Assembly: GCF_910592395.1 (NCBI RefSeq)
Contig: NC_088313.1
Location: forward strand, 20,102,437-20,166,436
Direction: 5' to 3'
DNA: 64,000 nucleotides
From: Lineus longissimus
Lineage: Eukaryota; Nemertea; Pilidiophora; Heteronemertea; Lineidae
Shown here: in pieces, positions 36,991 through 49,700 of the stretch
How the letters are laid out: the number at the start of each line of letters is the position of its first letter
How positions within the stretch are numbered: the first letter of the stretch is position 1
Translations under genes and position numbers: made by a program
Notes under the pieces: model-generated
Databases searched by the model: none
Seen by the model: only the letters and a program-made list of their open reading frames with translations
Told to the model about the DNA's origin: nothing

Positions 36991-39900
36991 CAGTCTTGGA
37001 TTGTTCCGGTTACCAAAGCACAACGTGCAGCGTGACTTCCATCAATATCGTTTCAATATCATCAGAATTAATGGCTTCATTTCGTGATTTTCGTCGATAA
37101 ATTTAGTTATAAATCGTCAATGGACATTTTATTGATCCAATTTATCTATCAATTTCAATCAAAAGCTTTAAATATCAGCGACTGGTATGTTGAACGAGCA
37201 ATAATGAAGCCATGTACTTTTGCATTCAACTGCACACAGTATGATTAGATGTCCCAACTTAAGACATAGGGTATACCTACGTTTAGATCCAGGCAAACTT
37301 TTGACTGACAGACACATTGGAGTGACGTGGAAGTGGAACACATACATCTTCTTGGGGCCTTATACAGTGTGCATTGTGGTATACACACAGTTGCCGTAGT
37401 TTTATTTAGTTCTTTCAGTTTCTTTCAAATCATCTCTGAAATTAACATTATCAAGAGAAATGGAAATCATGGATTTTTTTATCTAAGCTGGCTGTTATCA
37501 TAACAAATATACAGATGGATGTTATGGAAACTCCAGATTTCTGCTTTGCTGAAAATGCCAAGAAATGTTTCTGCTTGTTATGACATCGTTCTCTTTCCTG
37601 CGTCGATTACTGTAAAAAAGAACACTAAAGAAATTTGGCATCATTCAATAAAAGAAGTATTCGTCTTGAAAGGATTCTCTGACCGCTGGGATAGGTTTAG
37701 CCTATTATTTGTCAGAGGTATCCGGGCACAGGAAGAATTATTGGCTTTGTGAAATAATGCTATTGCCCAAGAAATGGTTTGCCACATAATGGCAAAAGTG
37801 GATAGCAAGTAAAAAAAGAGTAAAATGGGTAGCTGTGGACAAAATGTTGATCGATTTTGTACTGGTCTGATTTTTTTATATGTTTTTCATGTGTGTCTTC
37901 CGAAGAAGCAATTTCTGTACTAATCGATTTGGGATGATTTTATTGTATTGATATTGCTCACAAGGCAACTGATTCGTTAATTTGATTTAAAGTTGGGATT
38001 GAAAAACATCATTCTTTCCATAGGACATTAGAGAGGTTCAGTAGATCCGCGAACGAGAACGTATTGGCATTTTGACGATATTACTCACGGGACATGTTCA
38101 TTTGAATATCACTCAGATCGTAAGCCTGTCATCAACTATACGTTAGCTTAACGTAGTGAATGACTAGTTGGACCTTAATTGGTCCCTTCGAGATCCTTAC
38201 CTCGACAGCTAACACTCCTTAGCCAGACCCTGCTGTGCTTATTTTCCCCTCGCCCAAAATATAATGAATAGCTTCGGCATAGGCCTTGGAGGTAACCACT
38301 TATATCAACTAAACACATTATTTTAAGTTCCCAACTAAATGTGTGCAAATCCCAAAGATTTTACTTAATGGAAATAGTGTAGTTCTAATCTGGTACAAAA
38401 TACAACAAAATAACTCACAATGGTTAATTCTGTTGAAAGATTAACCGGACCACTGGCTTGGAAATTTCAATTTTGAATAAGTAAACCATTGCCTAATCGA
38501 GAGTAAAATTAGAATTTTAAATTCGGTTCGTTTTGACCAAAGGCATTGTAAACCTGTCGGTAACGAGATAATTGTGATCGAGATTCTTAAATTTGTTGGT
38601 GTTTCCTGGTAAAACGGTAATGATAGAAGACATGTATTGACATTTCTGTCAAAGCATCAGGTTAGCTAAGGAATGATAATAGTTGTTTAGCAGTGGAAGT
38701 TGTTGAAGGTTGTTGAAAATAAACTTTTAAGCAAATTGCTCGTTTTATCAGCAAATGATCGAGTTTCATCGGCAATTCAGTGAAAAGGACAATTAGGGAG
38801 GAGCATTATCGTTTTGTCGGAGGCTCATTGTCATGTGTGCAAAGGGAATAAACCTAGCGTCATCGGTTCAGAGGTAGGTTGTATCTCAGTTTCGATTATA
38901 TCATGAATGTGCTTATTTTTTCTTACATCTGAAAGTACCATACAATAACCGTCATTTTTATCATTGGTGGAAGAATGTTTGCTCTTACTTGTTCCCTTCT
39001 TTCACAAAGGATAGTTTGCGTTTAACTTGAAGTTACGGCTCGAATCAGGCAAGCCCATCAAATCGAGTTCAACCAATTGATATGAAATGCTTTTCCTTCA
39101 CATCCAGTCCCAAGAGACAAGGTGACATGGGTTAATGGAATCAAATCAATCAAGTCTCAATTATTCTAATAAATGGATTGACAAATGTATTGATTGTCTT
39201 TTTGGTTTAACCTGGCCAGTTTGTAGCACCTGGAGTATCAACAGGTGAATGAAAACGATTTTATCAATTTGATTCATGGGAAACGTAACGAACTGAGACT
39301 TTCTTCCCTTTTTCATCATTAAAAACATAGGTCAGTACTGCCTTTTGCTTATTAAGGGCAGATTAGGCTACTGCAATACTGATAAAATCGGGTGTTGTGT
39401 AATAATTTGAAGAAAAAAAAGTTTGATTTAGCGGAAGAGAGGACGCCACAGTTTAGAAGTAACCTGTTGCAAACTAAAAAGTATAGCTGAATATTTTGTT
39501 TTTATTCAATACGACAGTGTTTTTCTCGAGTTGTTTTCTTCTCAACTCTGTCTATGGTCCCGGAATAAGCTGAATATTCGATTTGAACTGGAATATATGC
39601 TAGCACATTGGCATGTACTATCCTAAAAGAATATTTAGAATAGGGTGACAGCAGTCCTGCTTTTAGAAACACACGAATCATCTCCTTCATTGCACTCGTG
39701 CTGTTTGTGCAAGGCGAAAGAATGCACTTTACATTTATAGAGTGTCTTAAAGAGCTAATAGGAGGTGGCAGGTTGACCACAGATCGTTAAGTCCTTAACG
39801 AAAACTCTGGGGGGATGTTTGGACATTCCCATTGCGGATACGAACCTAAGCAGGCGGAATCTAAAGGCTGTCATCTTGTTGTCATCGCACCTGACAAGCG

Positions 39901-40343
39901 GCCATAGTTTGCACCAAATGAGCTTTCTGTTAAGACAGACGTTAAGGGATATATGGGACAAATTGACAAATTGACAAATAAATCCGAAGGGAAAAAATCT
40001 AAAATCAACCTTGTGTATGCATTTAAATCTGAAGTGTTTTCCTCATTGACAAACTGATGAGTCTTTTTCAATTTTTTTATTTGTGAAAAGTTTGTGATGT
40101 TCCTAATTGGACAAGTTGTTCGCTGTTCAATAGGCATACAAAGCACTTGAAGTTGATTGCATTAGTAGGGTAGCAGGCATGAAACAACTTGCTGTGGTGG
40201 TGGTCTTCAGTCCTTTAAAGTTGAGAACATCCGAGTTCGATGATCGATCAATGGTAAAGATAGGTGCGACGAGAGGGACCAGCTTAGCAACACCCAGCTT
40301 AGCCTCGGGATGTGAAGTCAGACTTCATTTCAGACAGGAATTT

Positions 40344-40357
40344 GGGGGGGGGGGGGG
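40344..40357. repeat. G14 homopolymer
   Basis: An uninterrupted run of fourteen G follows GGAATTT. It is the longest homopolymer I saw and is likely polymorphic in length. A run this long can also cause sequencing or assembly length errors. Confidence 0.9.
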
Positions 40358-40847
40358 TCATCATGAAGTGACTTTTTTCACTCAAGTCTATCTCTCGATC
40401 AGCGATGTTGTTCCTTGCATGGCATAGTGAAGTCACCCATACAGAGCGAGTGTCTATCTTCCAAAGCAGGACCAAATTCCTTCTTCACATAACGGATTAA
40501 CAAAGTCATTGCTTTTTTAATATCCGTTTCTTCCCAAGTGCTGGAGCCCAGGAACATTTAGGCTCATAACATGATGCCTTACCATGATCATAAAAAGTTC
40601 TATCGTCCACTTAAGAGTATTGCCACTGTTGAGAAAAGGTGTTGCTTACCTACCATCTTCATGTATGTACCTTATTCGAAAGTAAATGTACTAACCTTCT
40701 TTGGTAAAGGCTTATCATTATACCCATTATAATTACAGTGTAGTATGGTTGATGCAGTCGATAATAGTAGCACTTATTTAGGTCATGTAGACGTACGTCT
40801 GACCTGTATATTGTGTCCGTGGAAACTAGAAAATCTTTTCCCATCTG

Positions 40848-40868
40848 TATCACACTAAGTGTGTGATA
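40848..40868. other. 8-bp hairpin
   Basis: TATCACAC (40848-40855) pairs perfectly with GTGTGATA (40861-40868), loop TAAGT. No gene context is visible. Confidence 0.5.
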
Positions 40869-43297
40869 TTCCACTCGATCACTCCCACTTATATTGATCG
40901 ATGAGAGAGTATTCTTTCCTATCATTGTCCTGTTAACAATAGGCAAATGTAACTCTTCAATTCCCCTTGACAAACCGAATATCGGAATTTGCATTGGAGT
41001 AGGTGTACGTTGTTTGACGATGTTGCAATCATTACAATGTATCATGTGTAAAGTTTCTTCCTGTTCCTCCTAAGGGAATCACCGAGTTGTAGAAACACTT
41101 ATGAACTTTACAATGGTGCAAGGAAATGAATGTATCGATGACCTCAATGACAATGGTATCGTCCACCAAGCTTGTTCCATCCTTCTACGGCATATGGTTG
41201 ATTCGAGATCATGTGAGTTCGATTGATGCCAAATCGATTGACCAAGTAATGGCATAATTTGATTCGACCATCATGATCATTGTGTAATCTTTTCTCCATC
41301 AGCTAGCATTTGACTCGGCGAAGATGATTAGACGCTGATCAGGACACATTTCGATCATGAATGGGAAGTAGCTATCGCACGAGCTGCATGATTGCCAAAA
41401 AGAGTGGTCTATGTTGTTTCCAATGGGATATTGTACATGTACAGCTTTTTGTAAGCTGGTTTTGTGATTTCCGAACGAACAAACGCGATGAAGGCATTTT
41501 ATTAAGTAGTATGTGGGCGACTTTGGAATGAACTGACCTTTTGACCCAGTGAATGTGACCACGGAACATATGAACGTTCATGTCTACCAAGGTCAGGGAG
41601 ATTTCCCGGCCTGTACAAAGGTGAAGGTCGCATATGAATCTACATATGGTCCAAGGACATACCAAACTAGGTCAGTAGGTTATTTCGTCCCGTAGTCACC
41701 AACATACTACTTTATGAAACATATAGCAGTAAAAGAATCCGACAAAACCTAGGTCGAAGTACACTTTTGCAGCATTTTTCACAGATGACTAATGAAGATC
41801 CTACTTCACATCAATAATTCATGCTCGCAGGAAAATGTATATGCGTCTCGATTTCGACTTTATTCGACAGAAGATAGGCAACGTTTCGAAGAATGTTGAC
41901 ACTGTCCAAAGCTTGCTTCCTGCTCCATTAGGTCATTGCATGATCTCCTCAGACACGCACCAGATCACTGACAGTGGCTCGTGCGTCACCATCTTTGCTT
42001 TATATCGGTTTATGATTGTTAAATAGTCCATTGGGAAAACTCAGAGAACTATCTATCTTTTCCCACGTAATTGAGTCTGTGAGCATAAATGTCGGTAGGG
42101 GATTATAATATCAATACTGACTTCAGTAAACTACACTCTGCTGTCATATACTCTCAAATTCTCAACTCGCACTGAGCTATTGTCTCACTACAGGATTAAA
42201 TACTTGATCCATTTCTAAGACGGATTCTGTTTCAGTGTAATACGATTCAAGGATTGTCCTTCGTCAACAAGATTTCAAAGCGGACCAATCCGGTCATCTG
42301 GCTTGGCATATTTGCTGTGCCAATAACAAAATAAATTGGATCTTGATTACTGATCCACTTCTGGGGAGTTTAAACATGATTTTACTCTTAGGCTGTAGAT
42401 TTTCATTTTCTGAAAAAAAATGTTGATTGAGTACCAGTAGGCTTACAGTGATTGGAAGACCTGCTTTGTCTTTAGGGGAAATAGTGAATGGGGGGAAAGA
42501 TGCTGGTGGGGAGAAAGTTGGTCAGCTTTAGCGCGCTGATGGATTAAAAGTGTACACTTTAAAAAGATACTTTTTAACTGTTCAGACTGATCAGTCAAAT
42601 CATTTGACAGAGGACGACGAAACCTGTCCCCATCATATCTCAGAAAAAACCTGAATACGCTCTAATTAGTCGATCCCAGTCCCCTTTGATAAAACTTAAC
42701 TCCGCAAGAAATACCGTCCACTTCGTCAGTCAAACAAAAGCCTTTGATCTATGAAAACTTGAAGTTTATTAAGCAACATTTCCTTAGAATGACATATTCT
42801 GCATATTAATCAGTGGATATTTTCTTAATGGCTTCGAACTCTGAAGACGGAGAGTGCATTGAACAAAGGATTATCATAGATTTAATTTCAGGAAACATTA
42901 CTTGCTGTTCCTATAAATCAAATTCCTCAACAAATGAAAGCCATTCATATCATCGGAAACACGAAAATACATCATCAATAAGATTGAGTTTTATAGCATG
43001 ATTTTGGTTACGTCCATATCTTATATCAATTTAATGATGTTACGATCTTACTACAAACATAACCTGTTCAAGCCATTCTTATTTTTTTGCACTATTCTAA
43101 TCATGTCAGAATGTGTCGCTTGAACAGAGATACTAATTATCCTCATTAATTACCATGATTGGTATAAAAAAGCCTATTCCATCTAAATGAAGGCAATATA
43201 GCTTAGTCTATTTGGCGAGACTTGCCGAAGAAGCATTCGTTACTTCCTGAACTTCTTCCACTATTATCATCATCAAATCGCTGGAAAATCCACCAAA

Positions 43298-43350
43298 TTT
43301 CGTGTTTTTGCCTTAATCATCGTTTCGTTTCATATTTTTGCCTTAATCAC
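43298..43350. repeat. 30-bp direct duplication
   Basis: TTTCGTGTTTTTGCCTTAAT (43298) recurs as TTTCATATTTTTGCCTTAAT (43328), 30 bp apart, with only two differences over 23 bases. This is a young duplication compared with the others in the window. Confidence 0.85.
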
Positions 43351-43469
43351 CAATGGATAATTTCTTAGTTCTCTAATCTAATTTGAAAGATGTCTTGACA
43401 TGCAAATGGATTATTGGATTCAAAAGAAATCCCCTTTGAGTGATTATCTTATCTTGGATGTTAAATCGT

Positions 43470-44290
43470 GTTGAATAAGTCATGATGAATCACTGATTTG
43501 AAATTTGGAAAAAACATAAGATTGTTTTGCAGGTTCATTTTATCTGAAACGGCTTCCTTTGCCCGTGAGTGATAGACATGAAATACGTTATCATCAACGA
43601 CCGAAGGGAATAGTAAGAAATACGAAGCATGGACCGCCTGTGTTCTGGTCGTTACTCGATTCCCATTCCGATGCAAAATCGAAGTGTGGTTTTGTGGCTC
43701 TCTACCAAGTGGTAATCTTGTAGAGTTTTTGGAAGCATCAGTACTGGAAAGTCACGAAGTATTGGCTCTCATGAACTGGGCTTTACTCATCTTTTTTACC
43801 AACTGATTTCGTCTTCTGCCAACGACCGATGCATGAATACGATAACCTCATTGAAAAGGGGGAATGGTACTGCATTATCATTGAACCACCTGGGTTCAAA
43901 TTGTTACCAGCTTCCAATGAGGCCAGATCGAAGCAAGGCATTGTAACTCTCTACCTAGTTGAATCTGTTTTATTTTCGAGACATTTTACTGTCAAGTCAG
44001 GAAGTGGTGGGTTTCATGAATTTAGTCACTTTAACTTATTTTCAGAATCTCATTGCTAGTGACTGATACGGGAACGACATCGAACAAAGGTGGTGGTAAT
44101 AAAAACGAAACATTGAACCACCTGGGATCAAATCGGTACCGGATTTCCCATTCCCTGGCATCCGAGTATGCACTATCGATTATCGTTGCATTGTGGCTTT
44201 CTTCCATAAGTGGAATGTTTTTAAGTTATTTGATCCATCGGTATTGAGAAGGAAAGAACGGCATGCCGAGAATGTTTCTGTATGAGAACT
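43470..44290. repeat. ancient tandem repeat, period about 250 bp, three units
   Basis: TGTGGC or TGTAAC anchors at 43693, 43942 and 44192 lie 249 and 250 bp apart. ATTGAACCACCTGGG is identical in units 2 and 3 (about 43878 and 44114) and appears as ATGGACCGCCTGTG in unit 1 (about 43628). AAGTCACGAAGTATTGGCTC matches AAGTCAGGAAGTGGTGGGTT further along. Order is preserved throughout. The 250-bp period shifts frame between units, so the 76- and 64-codon open frames over units 2 and 3 are probably fortuitous. The GGGTTCAAAT / GGGATCAAAT block resembles a tRNA box B, so an origin from a tandem SINE is conceivable. Confidence 0.8.
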
Positions 44291-44987
44291 GGAGCACTAC
44301 ATGATCGATGTCAATACTCCGATACAAGATACAGCAGAATAACCGAATCTCACGAGCTTAGTAAGTAGATGTCTTGATTCTTGTTATAAGTTATGGCTCC
44401 TCCCCTCTCTATCATACCATGAACCCCTTCTATTCTACAGTCTATTTCAATAGACTTACATATCACTCCTTTCCACTCCTGTAGCTATCGTAAGGAGACT
44501 ATGATCAAAGGCCGGCACGCAGAGAATAAGAAAACCTATTTGAGGAGTTAGCCAACTCGGCTGGCAGAGATAGGCGGTAATTATTCAAAGGAGCCTCAAA
44601 GAAAAACAAACGGTGATTCCGTGATCCTAATTTTTGTCCACTGTCCAGACAGAACTTCGATAGTGGTGTTGTATAAGCAGCATGTGTTTAGATCTGGCTG
44701 AAAAAGTACTCCCTGCCAGCTTACTTTACAAGTAACAAGTTTCTTTTTACACTGGTAGCTCCGTTTCTATCGCCGATACTTGCAATACTCTTCACTCAAT
44801 TGAGTTTTCTGATGCATCGACAGCAGGTGCATGCTTGCCGTACATAATGGCGAGAATTCTCAAATCGAAGAGTCAGTATCGTACATCACTACACATGTCT
44901 GTAGTCTCCAGTAACGCAAGTGTTAGCTCAGACCCCCAACTTAGCGGGCCATGTCAACAACAGAGTCTGAATCGCCACTCATTACAG
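44291..44987. other. 700 bp with no gene recognised
   Basis: No repeats or notable frames seen. It ends in a good splice acceptor (CCACTCATTACAG, ending at 44987) that defines the next exon candidate. Confidence 0.5.
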
Positions 44988-45235
44988 ATTATTGTACATC
45001 AGTGTCCGGCTACTCGGTGAAGTTGAGCTTGTCTCGAGATATTGGTCGGAATCCATGTCAGTTCTTCAGATTATAGTTGCATGGTGCGCAGTTTCCCCTT
45101 TCCTTCCTGTGGTTTTTCAAGAATACAAATTGCTGGTCTGGGCAGCATCAGTTTTCTTGCAATTCAATTACGAGAGTTCTGATGTTTTTCAATCTCAGTT
45201 GCCCTTCGGTCATAATTCCGACGAGCTTACCGTTC
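44988..45235 (+). CDS. possible internal exon, unknown protein
   Basis: A 248-nt block runs between an acceptor-like CACTCATTACAG (ends 44987) and a consensus donor GTAAGT at 45236. One frame is open throughout (82 codons plus one split codon at each end). The peptide is hydrophobic in its middle (LQIIVAWCAV, FLPVVFQ, LLVWAASVFL) with Trp and Cys, as in a membrane or secreted protein. The frame continues to a TAA at 45286-45288 if the donor is not used. I recognise no family, and another frame is open over much of the same block (45077-45283). Adjacent exons were not found. Confidence 0.25.
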
Positions 45236-46476
45236 GTAAGTTATTGCGGGTTCGAGGAAAATGGGTGTGGAGGTTGTTCTTAGAATAATCAATTTTCCCA
45301 AGAGTGCATTAGGTAGGATGTCATAATCCACAAGATTTCAAAACATTTTGACAGAAATCTATCTTAGGAAGAATGCTTCGGGGTGCTAAAGACCTTGTCG
45401 TTTCGTTATCAGCTCTGTTGGAGAGTGCAAATGGCTAATTTCCTAACATGGTAGGCAAGTTTTGTCGCCTGGAGAATGTCTTATCGGAGCATGAAGGAAA
45501 CAGTTGAGAGAGTAGAGGCGATAATTGATCCTAACCCTTTCTCTCTTTATGTCCAATCATGGCAATTTGGAACTGTCTGTGTCTTTGAGGGTCTATTTGG
45601 ATGAGCAGCAATGTAGGATCTTTGGGGGATAGCTGCATATCGATCGGTACCGAAAGATCATCCCGACTAGCGTCTTAAGTTGAAATTTTCGCGAAAGAAG
45701 TCAGTCAGTCATGTCAGTCTCAGTTGGAAACTAAATACTCAGCTAACAAACGATCTCTAATTGGCCGAGCCAGCGCTAACACCAATTGATCGCTTGGCGT
45801 ATCCCTGTGATGTCTTGTTGAATCTTGACCCATCCGATCGATGCAATCAATGAAGTAGTCGATTCCTCAACTGGCCATTATGACCTCCAATAGGTCGAAG
45901 GACATTGCAGATAGAATCTACGCTGTCTTAGGTAGTCATCTTCTTGATCACATAAAGACGTGACCGACCGGACGTCGAACCAATGACTTCAGTGGTGACA
46001 AGCGCTACCGTTATTTTCGAACATCGGTTTTAACACAGCACAACATTTACAGACCGAATACCTTCTGGTCGTAAGTGGAGAAGGCCTAGTTTATAGAGAC
46101 CAAGGGTTCCTTGAAACTAAGGTGTCTAATCTCACAAACGGCATATCCAATTTAGAGTTGTCTCCCCGAGATTAGAAGATGTCAAAGGAAGCTTGTAGTG
46201 ATTTAGAACGTCCTCCATGAACGTGATTAGGTTAAGTCCGACTCGTTGTTGAATGAAGCAGGCTTTAAGATGACTTCAGTATTGGTCTTATACGACGGAG
46301 CGGTTTGAAGACTGGGACGAATACAAAATGACCTCTGAACCAGCAGCAGCGTTATGTTTGCTCAAAAGGTCATTCGTTATCGCCAAACCGTCACCTGTAG
46401 GCTAGCTGGTCGTCGAGACAGTTAAGTCGACATGATAAAAAAGAAAGTATCACAATGCTCTCGATCCACCCCGTGA
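45236..46476. other. 1.2 kb with no gene recognised
   Basis: No repeats or supported frames. Moderately GC-rich from 45.8 kb on, perhaps part of the same decayed element as the zinc-finger-like fragment that follows. Confidence 0.45.
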
Positions 46477-46740
46477 GTAAAGGGAAGTGGTCAAGAAGCC
46501 TGTTACATCTGTCAACTTGATGGAGACAACTTGTCATCAGTGGTCGGTGTTGTCACGGGCAAACGGGGTTTACCGATCATAGTATTGGATACCTCACCAC
46601 CTATGATTAATGATATTGTAATGGCCATTGATGTCTAGCCGGATAATAGGAATACAAGTAACGTTCATGTCATATAATCGATGGACGCGGAAATACTGCT
46701 TATTCACTTATCGAGACTTTTGACAGCATCTTTGACTAAC
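46477..46740 (+). pseudogene. possible decayed Cys/His zinc-binding domain fragment
   Basis: A 53-codon frame (46477-46638, stop TAG) includes ACYICQLDGDNLSSVV, then GKRGLPIIVLDTS and DIVMAI. About 25 bases further on, in a different frame, comes SYNRWTRKYCLFTYRDF (about 46672-46722) before a stop. From memory, large multicopy invertebrate families share a CxxCQ start, a short KGL-xx-L-xxx-S helix with downstream acidic residues, and a Y-H-x2-C-x2-YT block. The order and spacing here are similar, with a frameshift between the blocks. The His of the second half is replaced (NRW). I cannot name the family, and the call depends on recollection. Confidence 0.25.
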
Positions 46741-49700
46741 ACTTTGTCCTCATCTCATCTGATTGTGGTGATGGTTAGACGTACCGTACTCCGTGAAACT
46801 CTGATGATGGATCTTCGTCTATATTAGACATAAGAAGTTGATGTCTATGAGCCACCTTTCTGACTACAACTGGTTGGTCACCAGTAGACCTCAAATGCAC
46901 AATTACTCTTCTTCAATATATTTTGTATTGATATGGTTTAACTCTTGACATTTGATGTTGCCTGAGGCTATCAGCTATATGAGAGAAAACCTCTGATAAT
47001 TAATGGCCATTGATCATTTTTATGATACCATCACTTTGTTTTTCCTATCTATTCTCGCTATACTAATGGCATCATTAATGTTGACTTTGTTGATATTTCC
47101 TTCTTTATCATTTGCTCTCAGTTAAGTCATTATAGACAGAGACATTGATGTACGATAATGCACACAAACATTGCGCCTATTACTGTGGTATTGACCAATC
47201 AATCAATGATTCCATCAATAATGTATCCTTACAAAAACAGTCTTGACCGCTTCCGTTCTCGGGATGCACACCGAGTTGTCAGGTTCCGAAATGGTCAATA
47301 TCATGTGGGCTAATTAGCACATGCATGCCCTGCACACCAGACCGAATTCGATGGATAGTGGCGACGAAAATCCCTAGAAAGATAAAAAAAACCATAATCA
47401 TGGCCACATCTGCAATTGGTCGCTAATACATATAATCCTTACTCTCAAGGCTGGTCGATATATCTGCACTAATTAGTGGTGCATTAGTGCCATTTGCAAG
47501 GAAAAAAGCGATATGTCGCGGATAAAAACCATATGAATCGCATCGATATCGCCTAAACACCACCAATTGCACCTATACGATTGCACCTAGATTGATTAAG
47601 CATTCCCTGGGGTCACTGTCCGACTGCGAACTGATGCAGGCGGGTATCAACCCATGCCAGATTGACCTAGATAATGTCGGGCGCGTTCATGATCATGTAT
47701 GCCAGCGCTAAATCAGCCCACATGCGCTTTCTCCATTACATTGGGGCCAATGTCGGAGCTTCCTGCGGTCGGAAGGTGGGTGTCAAAATTCAGAAAAAAA
47801 CCCTCTCAGGTAAGTTTGGTGAATGACTTATATTTAATGATAATAATCACACATAAGCTTACTTAGTGGGTCAATGAAATGTCATACTGTTCGAAATAGT
47901 TTTCAGGCAAGGTATGTTCGAAGATAAAGCGTAAAATATGTATTTACAAATAATAACTCTTATTTCAATCGTTCCTTATCAGTGTGCTTTATGTATACTT
48001 TAGGCCGCAGGTGATTATTCTCGTGGCATTGGTATCGTATGAGGCTTTATTGAACGAATAGACTTTACGGATAAATGTGCATTAGTGATAAACCGTCATG
48101 CTAAATTTACACGGTCTCCAAAGAACCAACAAGCCTTCCTTCTCGCAATGGTCATATCTCACCATGTATCGCTTGAGTAACCGTTGTCGCAACACGTACA
48201 GATCTCAGGTATGTCTCACTAGTTCCCTTTAACTTCATAGGTTATCAGAACATTTTGATTCAACTTACTAGTTAAGGTAGGTTGCATACGCACTCACGAT
48301 ATGGCAAGACAATCAACCAGGTCAGCAACAACCAAAGATGATTTATCATGTCCCGACATTGCAGGACTTGCAACTTTCTTTCTACCTTGAACGAAAGTAG
48401 CAAGCCCCGAACTTGGCCGTGTCAGTACCATTCCCATTGCTACCCGATCCATTCTAACTGATAACTCAGCGTCATTCTACTCCGACCAAGGTTAAAGAAT
48501 CAAATTTGCTGCCATCAGAGATTGCTATCCTATCCTCGGGCAGCGTCCCTGAACCCGCAACAACGAAGTTAAGTTAGTTCGTTGTGTAGTTGTCCAACAT
48601 ATGAATTACGGAGTGTGTCATTACTAAGGAAACCATGGATAAATGGTCCACATTCCCTAAAGCTTCAAATAAATCCTTTTCATTATTGGTCGACATGAGC
48701 ATGTACATCACCCGGTATCATTGTATTGTGCGCCATAAATGTGAACTGATTGACTCAATCAACTTGTTGTCAATCCCCATCGCCGATAGGATAACGTGTT
48801 TGTGATGTCTTATCACCAGGTCGTAACATTGTTGTCTTGTTAAGCACAAAACAAATATTTCTCATCCATCCATCTTCTTCTTCCACCATGACGTGACGTC
48901 ACATCATTAGTTCAAGACACGATCAGTGCGTGATCAGCCTCACCACCATTTCGCTTAAGATACCATCTACACTTAAATAGTTCAGCGCTACAATTTTCAA
49001 TTAATAGTTGGCCAACTGGCCCCGTGAACTTGGTCACGCATTCCGTGATGACTGCTGAGGAACACGGCTCACCGCCCATTCGGATCATCACTACCCCCCA
49101 GCACGCCATGAGATGGATAAACTGTGTATCGATTAAGGAACGCCGTATTTCGCTTTATTTCGACACTGGCACGCAACTCAAGAGGTGACATGGCTATCAG
49201 CAGTGATGTTCTCATGGTTTATGTTGAGCCGTTTTCAGGTTTTTCACGCCGTTGAGGCCAACATACTCGACTACCTTGGATCAGGACTAAGTGACGTTAA
49301 CGGAGCTCAGACGTAGGCCTCCAGAGCTAGGTGAGGTCCTTTCACTCGGTGATCGCAGGCTGTTCTCTCTACAGTTACAGCATCCCGTCATCAGGGTGTA
49401 AATCTGTACCAACTTGTGTCTCAGAAACGCATTTCGTACTGTTGTTATTGACAGGAGTGTTTTCTTTGCCTCAGTTTGCGAATGACCATCGGACAGCACC
49501 AGGGTCAGTTATTGCAGGGGAGGGGGCGAGCACTTTACCCATGTATGCGAAGACAACGATGGCTTCATCGAGTACCCCACAATTCACTGATCACGTCATA
49601 AAGATGGGTATACCGCGCACCGATGACTTATATGTCCGATGAATCAAATCATCCTTTGCAAAATCTTGGAAGTATCTCTATACCTACGGCAGCCCAACTT

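Larger units (their letters stand above)
35861..43469. other. 7.6 kb with no gene recognised
   Basis: Contents I can point to are a duplicated block at 36.8-37.0 kb, a G14 run at 40344-40357, a hairpin at 40848-40868 and a 30-bp direct duplication at 43298-43350. The 77-codon ATG frame at 37519-37752 and the 128-codon minus frame at 40659-41045 look unremarkable and are not called as genes. Confidence 0.5.
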
